DNA of 27,272 nt. It comes from Clostridia bacterium. GTDB lineage: Bacteria > Bacillota_A > Clostridia > Christensenellales > Aristaeellaceae. Shown here piece after piece: positions 1-7,827 of this stretch. The DNA is taken from assembly GCA_017464225.1 (NCBI GenBank), contig JAFUDW010000220.1, forward strand, positions 1-27,272. Direction: 5' to 3'. The notes under the pieces were generated by a model that was given only the letters and a program-made list of their open reading frames with translations, was not told where the DNA came from and ran no database searches. The position numbers and the translations under genes were made by a program. Position 1 is the stretch's first letter. Every line of letters starts with the position of its first letter.

Positions 1-2
1 GG

Positions 3-1112
3 CTGGAGGCTGCCCGGGCCCGGATGCGCGCCCTGCAGGAGCAGACCCAGAGCGAAAACAACCGGATCCGCCGCCGGGAGGTGGTTGACCGTTTGCTGCC
101 CGAAAAGGAGAAGGCCCAGGAAGCCGCGGCAGCCGCCCTGGCCGAGCACGCAAAGCATATCGCCTCGGAGGAGGCCGCCCTCCGGGAGATCAAGGCTTCC
201 GCCGAGGCCGCGGCGTCCAAGCTGCGCTTTCCAAGCCGCGCTGCCGCCGAGGAGCAGCGCAAGGCGCTGGAAAGCCGGGCGCAGGCGCTGCAAAGCGCCC
301 GGGAGGAGGCTGAAAAGCGGACTACCGCCTGCGAAAAGGAGATCGCGGCGCTGCAGGCGCGCATTGCCCAGTCCGAAGCGCTGCTCGATCATGCTGCGCC
401 CGCCGATACGGCGGCCATGCAGGCTCAAAAGGCCGCGCTGGCCCAGGAGCGGCAGCAGGCGATCCAGCGCCAGTCCCAGGCCGCCCATCGGCTGGCCGCC
501 AACCGCACCACCCGGGAGAACATCCTGCGGACGGCGGACGCGCTGACGGCGCTGGATGAAAAATGGCGGATGGTCAGCGCGCTGTCGTCCACCGCCAACG
601 GCGCGCTGCGGGGGCGCGAGCGCGTCATGCTGGAAACCTACGTGCAGACCACCTATTTTGACCGCATCCTGCGCCGGGCCAATATACACCTGATGCGCAT
701 GAGCGGCGGCAAGTATGACCTGAAACGCCGGGAGGAGGCGCAAAACCTGCGCAGCCAGAGCGGGCTGGATCTGGACGTGATCGATCATTACAACGGCAGC
801 CTGCGCAGCGTAAAAACGCTGTCCGGCGGCGAGGCCTTTATCGCATCGCTTTCGCTGGCCCTGGGCCTGTCCGAGGAGATCCAGATGAGCGCCGGGGGCA
901 TCCATCTGGACTGCCTGTTTGTGGACGAGGGCTTTGGCTCGCTGGATGAGGAAACGCTGAGCCAGGCCATGGCCGCCCTGCGCAGCCTCACCGAGGGCAA
1001 CCGGCTGATCGGCATCATCTCCCACGTGGCCGAGCTGCGCCGGGAGATCGATAAACAGATCGTGGTCAAAAAGGAACGGGACGGCGGCAGCATGGCCCGG
1101 ATCCTGGTGTGA
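3..1112 (+). CDS. sbcC: SbcC exonuclease subunit, C-terminal part (5' end outside window)
   Basis: This is the C-terminal ~370 residues of SbcC, the SMC-like ATPase of the SbcCD nuclease that trims hairpins and DNA ends. The frame is open to the left edge of the window, so the ATG at 24 is internal and the gene is partial. The first ~190 residues are Ala/Glu/Lys-rich heptad-like sequence, the descending coiled-coil arm. The C-terminal ATPase lobe carries the ABC signature region (TLSGGEAF) and a Walker B block (LDCLFVDEGFGSLDEE), followed by the D-loop and a switch His (IGIISHVAEL). The family is normally about 1000 residues, so roughly two thirds lie upstream, probably next to sbcD. No strong terminator follows; a 6-bp inverted repeat at 1134-1156 is weak. 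Family assignment is secure; the upstream context is inferred. Confidence 0.93.
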   Translation: MEAARARMRALQEQTQSENNRIRRREVVDRLLPEKEKAQEAAAAALAEHAKHIASEEAALREIKASAEAAASKLRFPSRAAAEEQRKALESRAQALQSAREEAEKRTTACEKEIAALQARIAQSEALLDHAAPADTAAMQAQKAALAQERQQAIQRQSQAAHRLAANRTTRENILRTADALTALDEKWRMVSALSSTANGALRGRERVMLETYVQTTYFDRILRRANIHLMRMSGGKYDLKRREEAQNLRSQSGLDLDVIDHYNGSLRSVKTLSGGEAFIASLSLALGLSEEIQMSAGGIHLDCLFVDEGFGSLDEETLSQAMAALRSLTEGNRLIGIISHVAELRREIDKQIVVKKERDGGSMARILV

Positions 1113-1261
1113 GCGCCGCGAGGTTTATAAACGGGCATTCATAAAACTCTAATGCCGGAGGTTTTGCAGGATATTGACTTTTTGCGTCGAAATAATATGC
1201 AGGAATCGGCAAATCACATGCATATATATCACTTTCGCGTACCGGCAAGGAGGATGGAACG

Positions 1262-2047
1262 ATGGAACAGCACACAATCTCCAACATGATCCTTGAAAAG
1301 AACGCCATGGTTTTCCAGGCGCAGCCCAAGTGGACGTTTGGCAAAAACACCTGCAATACCTATGAAGTATTCGTTTCCCATTTCCATAACGAGGAAGGCC
1401 AGCTGCTGCCCTCCTGGCCGATCCTGCAAATCGTGGAGCAGGAAGACGCCCTTTCCCAGCTGTTTTCCATTACGCTGCTCTGGGAGGCCGTGCGGCAAAC
1501 CGTAGATATCAGCCGCCGGGCCAATTCAAACCTGACGCTTTCGCTGAACCTGCTGCCCAAGTTTGCCGAAAACGAGCACTTTATCGATCAGGTGCGCCGC
1601 TGCCTGGACGAAACCGGCCTGGAGGCAAAACGCTTGCAGTTTGAGGTCAGCGAGCTGCAGAAGCTCAATCGCCAGGGCTGCGAAAACCTGAACTATATCC
1701 ACGACGAAATGGGCGTATCGCTGGTGATGGGCAATTTCGGCACGGGCAGCACCAATATGCCGCTGCTGTATCAGGTGCATTTTGATATGCTGGAGCTGGA
1801 TAAGAGCTATACCCCCCATATGCTGGAGGATGAGCGCGTGTACCGCGCGGTCATCGCCATCCAGCATATGGCCGATACCCTGAATATGCAGATGTGCGCC
1901 AAGGGCATCGAAACCCAGGCCGAGTTTGAGGCCTTTGAGGAGGTCGGCTTCTTCAAGGGCCAGGGCCCGCTCATCGGCTCGCCCATGACGCTGGACAAGC
2001 TGGAGGAATACGTCAAGCTTTACGCCCTGGCAAAGGGGCACAAGTAA
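1262..2047 (+). CDS. Stand-alone EAL-domain protein with degenerate catalytic site
   Basis: A 261-residue protein that is almost entirely one EAL domain, the fold that hydrolyses cyclic-di-GMP. Some active-site positions survive: E35 (EVF in place of EAL), N96, E128, E217 and Q234 (GQG). The central metal-binding Asp-Asp is replaced by Gly157-Asn158 (MGNFGTG instead of DDFGTG), the catalytic Lys is replaced by Glu178 (LELD instead of LKID), and AEG has become AKG at 213-215. From what is known of EAL enzymes it should not hydrolyse c-di-GMP; it may bind a nucleotide or a partner protein. There are no membrane segments and no GGDEF or receiver domain, so it is probably a soluble cytosolic adaptor. 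The start is fixed by AGGAGG at 1248-1253, eight bases ahead. It is monocistronic and ends in the terminator at 2090-2130. No convincing promoter was found in the 149-bp upstream gap. Confidence 0.85.
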   Translation: MEQHTISNMILEKNAMVFQAQPKWTFGKNTCNTYEVFVSHFHNEEGQLLPSWPILQIVEQEDALSQLFSITLLWEAVRQTVDISRRANSNLTLSLNLLPKFAENEHFIDQVRRCLDETGLEAKRLQFEVSELQKLNRQGCENLNYIHDEMGVSLVMGNFGTGSTNMPLLYQVHFDMLELDKSYTPHMLEDERVYRAVIAIQHMADTLNMQMCAKGIETQAEFEAFEEVGFFKGQGPLIGSPMTLDKLEEYVKLYALAKGHK

Positions 2048-2089
2048 CGGTCAGTGCTTTTTCAGGCGTTGGGAGTAGATGTAATTTGC

Positions 2090-2130
2090 AACGGCTGGAT
2101 CCGAGCAAGCTCGATCCAGCCGTTTTGTTT
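2090..2130 (+). terminator. Rho-independent terminator after the EAL gene
   Basis: A 12-bp perfect stem (2090-2101 with 2113-2124, AACGGCTGGATC and its complement) is topped by a small GAGC-AA-GCTC hairpin and followed by TTTGTTT. The T-tract is on the plus side, so it best ends the EAL transcript; the leftward GH13 transcript meets the same hairpin without a good T-tract. Confidence 0.8.
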
Positions 2131-2168
2131 ATGCAGCTATGACGCTGCCGCGTCATTGACTTCGGCAA
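2090..2168 (+). repeat. Dispersed structured repeat, copy C1
   Basis: The unit is a hairpin with apical CGAGCAAGCTCG, then TATG, a second hairpin ATGACGC-TGCC-GCGTCAT (2139-2156), then TTGAC and TCGGCAA. The same order of parts occurs on the minus strand at about 17330-17240, where the first stem has different bases that still pair. That argues for a conserved structure rather than chance similarity. No ORF is involved. Confidence 0.7.
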
Positions 2169-2177
2169 CCCCCTGCA

Positions 2178-3839
2178 TCACGCCTCCCCGCTGTGCCTCA
2201 CCGCAAAGCGCAGCGCCTTGAAATCGACGTTCAGTTCAGCCCAGGCATCGCCGTTTTTCCACAGCAGGCGCAGGCTGTGATCGTTGGGCCGCTCGGCGGC
2301 AACAGCGGCTCCCATCCCAAAGGCGGGATGCGTGTTGCGCAGAGCCAGCAGCCGCAGCTGCCCCGACACCACGGGCTTATTCAGCCGTTCCTCCGCCTCC
2401 GCAAAGGCATAAGCATGCCGGTTGATCTCCCGATTGTCCGCCTCCGGCTCCCGATCAAACGCCGCCAGGTCGTTTTCCCCCGCCAGCAGATCCAGATACC
2501 ATACCTGCGGGATGCCCGGCATGAACATTTGCACCGCCCTTGCCAGCAGCATTTTCTCCTCGCTGCAGCCCAGCGCGGAATAATAGGCGACGTCCATCTG
2601 ATACACCTCGGGCTTATCGCTATAAATCATCTTGCGGCGTCCGCCGCGTTCAACGATCCGCTGAGAGAGCGCGTCAATGCGCTCGTCCGGCAGCAGTCCC
2701 CGCAGATCGCGCATGGGGATGCCGTCATGGCAGCCCAGCATGTTCACCATGCGGAGGCCATTCCCGATCTGCTCCTTTGCCCAGGCGAAGATCCAGGCGG
2801 AGTCTCCGGTATCCAGCGCGTCGATCAGCAGGCCGGGCAGGAAGTAATCATAGGCCATGCAGCCCTGATCAGCCAGCTTGCGGTAAGCCTTTGAAGCATA
2901 AGGCGCGTGGATCTCGGGCAGCACCGCCAGGCCGTGGCTTTCGGCCATCTGCTTCAGACGGCCCAATATCTGCCAGGTTTCGGGCTCGTTCATAAAATTG
3001 ACGCGCGCGGGCGCTTTATGCAGGCGGGTGTAGGCATCCAGGCGGACGGTGGAAGCGCCGTATTGCGCCAGCTGCTCCATCACCTGATCATACCACTGCC
3101 ATACCAGCGGGCTTTGAATGTTCACATCCATCTGCCCCATATACCGCCTGCGGCTTTCCAGCAGGCGGCACGCCGCCGGGCGGAAACGCTCAAAGCCGGA
3201 CCAATCCATTTCCTCGGGCGCGCGCCCCCGGGCCAGCTCCCCGTTGATCCGCTCGGCCATGCGCCGCGCCACATCATAGCAGCCGCCTGCCGCCTCCAGC
3301 AGGTCAAATAGATCAACGGCCGGGTAAAAGACCTTCTGATAAAAGGTATTCCAATAGGGCACCTCCCGCCCGTCGGGCAGGCGCACCATCAGGATGGGCA
3401 AAGCCTTTTTCCGCAGATTCATGGAGGAAAACTGATCGGGCCGGGGCTGGATGTATCCCCGCTCGGTCATATCGCCAAGGCCCGCCCAGAAGCGGTTCCA
3501 ATCGATAAAGAAATCCCGGTAGGGCGAGGCGTCACCCCGGCGCAGGATATCCTGAAACTGCGGTGAAAGCACGGACAGATGGTTCAGGATAAAATCGACG
3601 ATCAGCCCCAGCCCCATTCCCCGCAGCGCTTCCAGATCCTCCCGCCGGGCCAGCGACGGGCATAGGTCATAGGAAATCACCGAAAACCCGCGATCCAGAT
3701 CGGTATTGAACAGCGTGGGCAGGATGTAAAAGGACCGAAAAGCATCCTTCATGGCCGGAAGCGATAAAAACCGCACCGTTTCCGCCAGATTTCCGCCCAG
3801 GCTGTCGGGATACGCGTTGAGAATCACGCCCTGATCCAT
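2178..3839 (-). CDS. GH13 subfamily 18 disaccharide phosphorylase (sucrose phosphorylase-like)
   Basis: A 553-residue cytosolic alpha-glucosyl phosphorylase of the sucrose phosphorylase / glucosylglycerate phosphorylase group. It would split an alpha-glucoside with phosphate to give glucose 1-phosphate. The GH13 nucleophile is D268 (VRLDAYTR), the acid/base is E309 (LPEIHAPY) and the stabiliser is D372 (GCHDGIPMRDL). The subfamily blocks NHLSVLSPQFQD, YYSALG, PGIPQVWY and INRHAY are all present. About 70 residues (roughly 165-240) appear inserted before the strand leading to the nucleophile compared with classical sucrose phosphorylases. The ATG at 3839 is chosen because AGGAGG lies eight bases ahead; the GTG nine bases further out abuts that ribosome site. 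It has its own promoter at 3890-3919. The acceptor sugar cannot be told from sequence; sucrose, sucrose 6-phosphate, glucosylglycerate and glucosylglycerol are the family options. Confidence 0.88.
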   Translation of the reverse strand: MDQGVILNAYPDSLGGNLAETVRFLSLPAMKDAFRSFYILPTLFNTDLDRGFSVISYDLCPSLARREDLEALRGMGLGLIVDFILNHLSVLSPQFQDILRRGDASPYRDFFIDWNRFWAGLGDMTERGYIQPRPDQFSSMNLRKKALPILMVRLPDGREVPYWNTFYQKVFYPAVDLFDLLEAAGGCYDVARRMAERINGELARGRAPEEMDWSGFERFRPAACRLLESRRRYMGQMDVNIQSPLVWQWYDQVMEQLAQYGASTVRLDAYTRLHKAPARVNFMNEPETWQILGRLKQMAESHGLAVLPEIHAPYASKAYRKLADQGCMAYDYFLPGLLIDALDTGDSAWIFAWAKEQIGNGLRMVNMLGCHDGIPMRDLRGLLPDERIDALSQRIVERGGRRKMIYSDKPEVYQMDVAYYSALGCSEEKMLLARAVQMFMPGIPQVWYLDLLAGENDLAAFDREPEADNREINRHAYAFAEAEERLNKPVVSGQLRLLALRNTHPAFGMGAAVAAERPNDHSLRLLWKNGDAWAELNVDFKALRFAVRHSGEA

Positions 3840-3889
3840 GGCGCACACCTCCTGCGGCGCTCGCCGCGATGTATTTTTTCAGATACGCT

Positions 3890-3919
3890 ATTATACCATA
3901 TTTGCCGCCCGCCGTTCAA
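3890..3919 (-). promoter_or_regulatory. Sigma-A-type promoter of the GH13_18 gene
   Basis: On the minus strand TTGAAC (3914-3919) is separated by 18 bp from a perfect TATAAT (3890-3895). It lies 50 bases before the start codon and downstream of the broken mannosidase gene, so the phosphorylase is transcribed independently of that remnant. Confidence 0.75.
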
Positions 3920-3933
3920 GCCCGGGCGCGATT

Positions 3934-4605
3934 TCAGCGATGGATCCTGAGGGTCTTCACCTCAAAGGTCCTGAAATGCAGCGCGATCTCCCGGCCCTGC
4001 AGGGCCGCGCCCTCCAGCTCGTTTTCCAGCATATCGCACAGCGTCACGGCCTCGGCCGGGATCCCCAGGGTCAAACGGCAATCGGTATCCGCTTTTTTCG
4101 CCTCGTAGAGCCGCAGGATGATATCGCCGCTGCCGTCCTCGGCGGGCTTGACGGTATCGATAAACACGTTGGGCGCGTCCACCCGGAAAGCGCTGAAGCC
4201 AGGGCAACGGCCCGGAGCGGTCTGCAGGGGAACGTTCAGATCGTAGGCCTCCCGCACCACGGGACTGTCCAGGAAGCTGCCCTCCCAGGCGGTAAAGGCG
4301 TAGGTAAAGGTATGCACGCCGTTGTCCGCCCGCATCTCGGGACAGGCGGCGGCGCGGAGCAGGGTCAATTGCAGGCGGTTCTCATTCATGCTGACGCCGT
4401 ACTTGCAGTCGTTGAGCACCGCCGCGCCGTGGCTCTGGTCGCACAGCGCGCTGTAGCGCTGGTTGCATACCTCAAAGCGATCGCTGTCATAGAGCCGGGA
4501 GCGATGGGTGGGCCGGGTCATGTAGCCGAACTGGATCTCGTTGATGCCCTCGGAGGCCGCCACATCCACCGGGAATTCCACCTTGAGCAGGCGAAAAGAT
4601 GAGCC
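3934..4605 (-). pseudogene. GH38 alpha-mannosidase, C-terminal remnant
   Basis: About 220 residues match the C-terminal beta-domain of GH38 alpha-mannosidases: LLKVEFPVDV, then NEIQFGYMTRPTH, FEVCNQRYSALCDQ, then HTFTYAF, EAYDLNVPL and the terminal FEVKTLRI. The family is normally 800-1050 residues, and the catalytic Asp and zinc site lie in the missing N-terminal part. The reading frame stays open to an ATG at 4686, but the first ~29 residues of that ORF do not resemble the family and are antisense to another gene fragment. The similarity stops sharply near 4600. It is probably a non-functional remnant left by a deletion or rearrangement; the original gene would have removed alpha-linked mannose. 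The family call is confident; the breakpoint is accurate to perhaps 30 bp. Confidence 0.8.
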
Positions 4606-4609
4606 AACT

Positions 4610-4850
4610 GCATATGGAAGGCTCGTTCCGATTGTCCTATAACGCTTCGCTCTTTGCCAAGGAGCACCTGGGATATCTATTGACATTTGACCGGCTGATC
4701 GGCACCTCTGTCGACAGCAGCCTTGTTTTCCGTCCGCTTATGCCAAAGCTGGAAACGAAGCTGTTTCTTATCCGGAAAAGGTACCAGACCTTTTCACCCA
4801 TAGCGGAGAGGTTCCTAATGCAAATACAATATTCCTTTTCAAATGAATAG
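4610..4850 (+). pseudogene. LysR-type regulator, C-terminal remnant
   Basis: About 75 residues resemble the last part of a LysR effector-binding domain: LFAKEHLGYLLTFDRLI, then SLVFRPLMPKLETKLFLIRKRYQTFSPIAERFL, which matches the FRPL-P-L...WKKYQ-FS-AAE-FL pattern at the end of Clostridial LysR proteins. The winged-helix DNA-binding domain and most of the sensor domain (about 220 residues) are absent. An ATG at 4599 opens the frame but no ribosome site supports it. The fragment begins where the mannosidase remnant ends, on the opposite strand, so one event may have removed the 5' parts of both genes. The LysR assignment is by pattern recognition and is moderately certain. Confidence 0.6.
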
Positions 4851-5007
4851 CAAGCTTTAAAGCAACCAGTTAACATAAAAACAGGAAACAAAGCTATGGT
4901 CAAGCATATCTTCTCTATTATCATCTCTGTAGCTTTCCAGGGATTGCATCAGTCTGTTTTTTTGCAGCCGACCGCAATTTTAAGCAACAAATGCGCAATC
5001 ATGAGAA

Positions 5008-5035
5008 TTGAAAAGAAGACCGGATATGGTAAAAT
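5008..5035 (+). promoter_or_regulatory. Promoter of the araC/GH2/DUF5107 operon
   Basis: TTGAAA (5008-5013), a 16-bp spacer, then TAAAAT (5030-5035). It is about 35 bases before the regulator's start and lies in the AT-richest stretch of the region. Nothing else gene-like was seen between 4851 and 5060. Confidence 0.6.
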
Positions 5036-5070
5036 GGGATTGAAATTGAGAGAAAAAGAAGGTGAGCAAC

Positions 5071-5925
5071 GTGCAGGCGGCGGAAAGGCTGGTATCCACT
5101 CAGTCTGAGCAATTTTTCTATGCTCCGAGTCAGCTGGCGCGGGAGCACTTTCTTTATTCGTTGTGCGCTGGAAATTATGAGTATCTTCCCGGCTATGCAT
5201 TGCGCCGGTCCTCTTATGAAAGCTGGCTGCTGGAGGTGATCCTCTCCGGCAGCGTGACGCTGGAAAGCGAGGGATTTATTTATCACGCGCAGGAAGGGGA
5301 TGCAGTGCTGCTGGATTGTCATCAGCCCCACAGCTATCATTCCGCACAGGGATGGCGGGCGCTGTGGGTACACTTTGACGGGCCGCCGATGATGGGTTAT
5401 GCAAGCCTCTTCCGTCAACGGTTCGGCTCTCCGGTTTTCCCGGACTGTGCGAGGGCAGTTCGTCCGCTGCTGGAACGCATTCTGCGCATGCTCTCCGAGC
5501 CGACGGAGCTGCGAGAGGCCGAGATGAACCTATGTCTGACCGAAGCGCTGACGCTGCTGACGGAATCTTCCATGCCTCAGCCCATCACAACGCCTGTTGA
5601 CGAGCTGAAGTCCGTTCTTGCACGGATCAACCGGCAGCTTGGGCGGGAGATCGATGTAGACGAAATGGCTCGGATGTCTTCCCTCAGCAAGTATCACTTT
5701 ATCCGGGTGTTTCAGAAATCAGTGGGGATGACACCCCGGCAATATGTGATCGCTGTTCGCATGAACCATGCGAAATACCTGTTGACGCACACCGACCTGA
5801 CAGTAGGGACGCTGGCTGAACGAGTCGGATACGCTTCAGAAAGCATGTTCTGCGCCACTTTCAAGCGCACCCAGGGCATCACACCGACGGAATACCGAAG
5901 GAGCAGAAAGGAGACAAAGCCATGA
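5071..5925 (+). CDS. AraC-family transcriptional regulator with N-terminal cupin
   Basis: A 284-residue regulator. The N-terminal cupin-like sensor (about residues 20-110) shows the typical run LSGSVTLE, GDAVLLDCHQPHSYH, WVHFDG. Two helix-turn-helix motifs fill the last ~100 residues, with the AraC signatures SSLSKYHFIRVFQKSVGMTP and VGYASESMFCATFKR and GITPTEYRR. It probably senses a sugar and activates the downstream glycosidase genes; the GH2 start codon overlaps its stop by four bases, so the two are co-translated. GTG at 5071 is preferred because AGAAGG sits eight bases ahead at 5057-5062; an in-frame GTG at 5062 overlaps that ribosome site. The inducer is unknown. Confidence 0.85.
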   Translation: MQAAERLVSTQSEQFFYAPSQLAREHFLYSLCAGNYEYLPGYALRRSSYESWLLEVILSGSVTLESEGFIYHAQEGDAVLLDCHQPHSYHSAQGWRALWVHFDGPPMMGYASLFRQRFGSPVFPDCARAVRPLLERILRMLSEPTELREAEMNLCLTEALTLLTESSMPQPITTPVDELKSVLARINRQLGREIDVDEMARMSSLSKYHFIRVFQKSVGMTPRQYVIAVRMNHAKYLLTHTDLTVGTLAERVGYASESMFCATFKRTQGITPTEYRRSRKETKP

Positions 5926-7811
5926 AGCCAATGCGGAAAACGATCAAAGACTGGCTGTTTGCAGCCGGAGAAAGCGCTGAATGCCTGAATGACGCCGTCC
6001 CGGTTCGACTGCCGCATACCTGGAGCGTGGACGAGGCGTTACAACACCATGTGGGGAAAGGCTGGTACCGTATCGTACTGCCCGCCGGAAGTCTGATGCC
6101 GACAGGAAGAGCATTCCTGTATTTTCACGGTGCATATCGGGATACGGAAGTCTCTGTCAACGGCCAGCAGGTCGGCAAGCATAATGGATCAGGCTATACG
6201 CCCTTTACCGTGGAAATCACGAATGCGCTGTGTGAAGATAGCGATACGATCGTCACAGTTTGCGTGGATAACCGTTTTTCTACGGAAGCGGTTCCTTATG
6301 ACCGCAGCTTTGACTGGGCCAACGACGGCGGTCTGCACCGCCCGGTGGAACTTTGGCAGACCGGGGCAGCCGTGCTCCGGAGCTGTCAAATCGAAGCCGC
6401 GCCAGTGATCCTGCCCACCGGAAAGCGTCAGAAAAATGGACAGGCGGTCTTTGGCTTTACCGCAAAGCTGGACGGATCCGAGGCCGGCGGAAGCGTCCGG
6501 TGGGAGCTGCATCGAGGGGCCGAGGACAGCATCACGCCAATGGACAATGAGCCGCTGCTTTCCGGTTCCCTACCGAGCAGGACGGACGTACGGCTGGAGC
6601 CCATGCAATTGCCGGAAGCAGCGTACTGGCATTTTGACCGGCCCGAACTCTATACTCTGGTTTTGAGGGTAGCCGGAAAGGACGGAACCGTGTCCGACGA
6701 GCGGACATGGACTTTCGGCTTCCGTGAATTGAAACTGCAGGGCAGTCAGTGGCTGTTCAACGGCGAAGCTGTACGCCTGCCCGGCATGGAATGGATGCCG
6801 GGCTCCGACCCTGCATCCGGTGCTGCGGAAACGCGGGAAACCATGGAAAAAATGTTGTCCTTGGTGAAAGAGAGCAACAGCGTGCTCACCCGCTTTCACT
6901 GGCAGCAGGACAACTGGGTTTTCGACTGGTGTGACCGGCATGGCCTGCTGGTTCAGGAGGAAGTTCCTTTCTGGGGAAAGCAGCCGGAAGGGGATCCGGA
7001 TAAGCTGTGGCCGGTGATTGAGTCACAGCTGGAAGAGATGATTGCCGCTCACCGCCATCATCCGTCGATCGTTTCCTGGGGTGTGGGCAACGAGCTCTCT
7101 GCTCACACCTGGCCAGTACAGCGCTATATCCGACGGGCCACGGCCTGCGCCCACCGTCTGGATTCCTCCCGCTTTGCCAACTATGTGACCAATACCGCCT
7201 GGCGGTGCAAGCGTCAGGATGGCGCTGGAGACGGAGACATCCTGATGATCAACGATTATATCGGCACCTGGGAACCCAACCTGGAGCAGGATGCCTCCTG
7301 GCGGGAGCTGCTGGATGCCCATCCGGGGAGAGCGTTTCTTCCTTCGGAATTCGGTCTGTGCGAGCCCGCATTCACCGGCGGCGATGCGGCCCGGGAGCGA
7401 ATCTTCCTGGAAAAAACGGCGTATTATCGTCAGATCCCGGAAATTGTCGGCACGATTTACTTCTGCCTAAACGATTACCGCACGCACACGGGCGAAGAAG
7501 GGGAAGGCCGGCTGCGGCGGCGGGTACACGGTTCCGTCTCGCTCACCGGCGAGCCTAAGCCCTCCTGGTTCACCGTGCAGCGGGAGCACGCACCGCTGAC
7601 CGCTGAGCAGAGAGAGAATGGGCTGCTCCTTACCTGCCGGAGGGACATTCCCTGCTACACGGTCTCCGGTTACCTGCTGACAGACGGGAAGAACAGCACG
7701 GCCGTACCGGATCTGCTGCCCGGCGAAAGCTGGCTGTACTCCGGACACACAACAGAAGGAGAAATGCGGATCCTGCGTCCGAACGGGGACTTGGTCATGA
7801 AGATTCGATGA
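5922..7811 (+). CDS. Glycoside hydrolase family 2 protein (beta-galactosidase/glucuronidase/mannosidase type)
   Basis: A 629-residue GH2 exo-glycosidase. The N-terminal jelly-roll sugar-binding domain (about 1-150) includes AFLYFHGAYRDTEVSVNG and ends in FDWANDGGLHRPVEL. An immunoglobulin-like domain follows (about 150-270), then the TIM barrel. The acid/base Glu is E391 (WGVGNELS) and the nucleophile is E476 (LPSEFGLCEP), both in the expected context. There is no signal peptide, so it acts in the cytoplasm on an imported oligosaccharide or glycoside. It is shorter than E. coli LacZ and lacks the large C-terminal domains; its size fits beta-glucuronidase or small beta-galactosidase branches. 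GGAG precedes the ATG, which overlaps the araC stop. The sugar specificity cannot be read from the sequence. Confidence 0.88.
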   Translation: MKPMRKTIKDWLFAAGESAECLNDAVPVRLPHTWSVDEALQHHVGKGWYRIVLPAGSLMPTGRAFLYFHGAYRDTEVSVNGQQVGKHNGSGYTPFTVEITNALCEDSDTIVTVCVDNRFSTEAVPYDRSFDWANDGGLHRPVELWQTGAAVLRSCQIEAAPVILPTGKRQKNGQAVFGFTAKLDGSEAGGSVRWELHRGAEDSITPMDNEPLLSGSLPSRTDVRLEPMQLPEAAYWHFDRPELYTLVLRVAGKDGTVSDERTWTFGFRELKLQGSQWLFNGEAVRLPGMEWMPGSDPASGAAETRETMEKMLSLVKESNSVLTRFHWQQDNWVFDWCDRHGLLVQEEVPFWGKQPEGDPDKLWPVIESQLEEMIAAHRHHPSIVSWGVGNELSAHTWPVQRYIRRATACAHRLDSSRFANYVTNTAWRCKRQDGAGDGDILMINDYIGTWEPNLEQDASWRELLDAHPGRAFLPSEFGLCEPAFTGGDAARERIFLEKTAYYRQIPEIVGTIYFCLNDYRTHTGEEGEGRLRRRVHGSVSLTGEPKPSWFTVQREHAPLTAEQRENGLLLTCRRDIPCYTVSGYLLTDGKNSTAVPDLLPGESWLYSGHTTEGEMRILRPNGDLVMKIR

Positions 7812-7827
7812 AAGAGGTGTGCTGCGC

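Noticed and set aside
1134..1156. Inverted repeat GGCATT...AATGCC after sbcC as a terminator
   Set aside because: Only six pairs with an 11-base loop and a poor T-tract.
1174..1201. Promoter for the EAL gene (TTGACT with TAATAT or TATGCA)
   Set aside because: Spacing of 13 bp to TAATAT is too short, and TATGCA at 16 bp is a poor -10 box.
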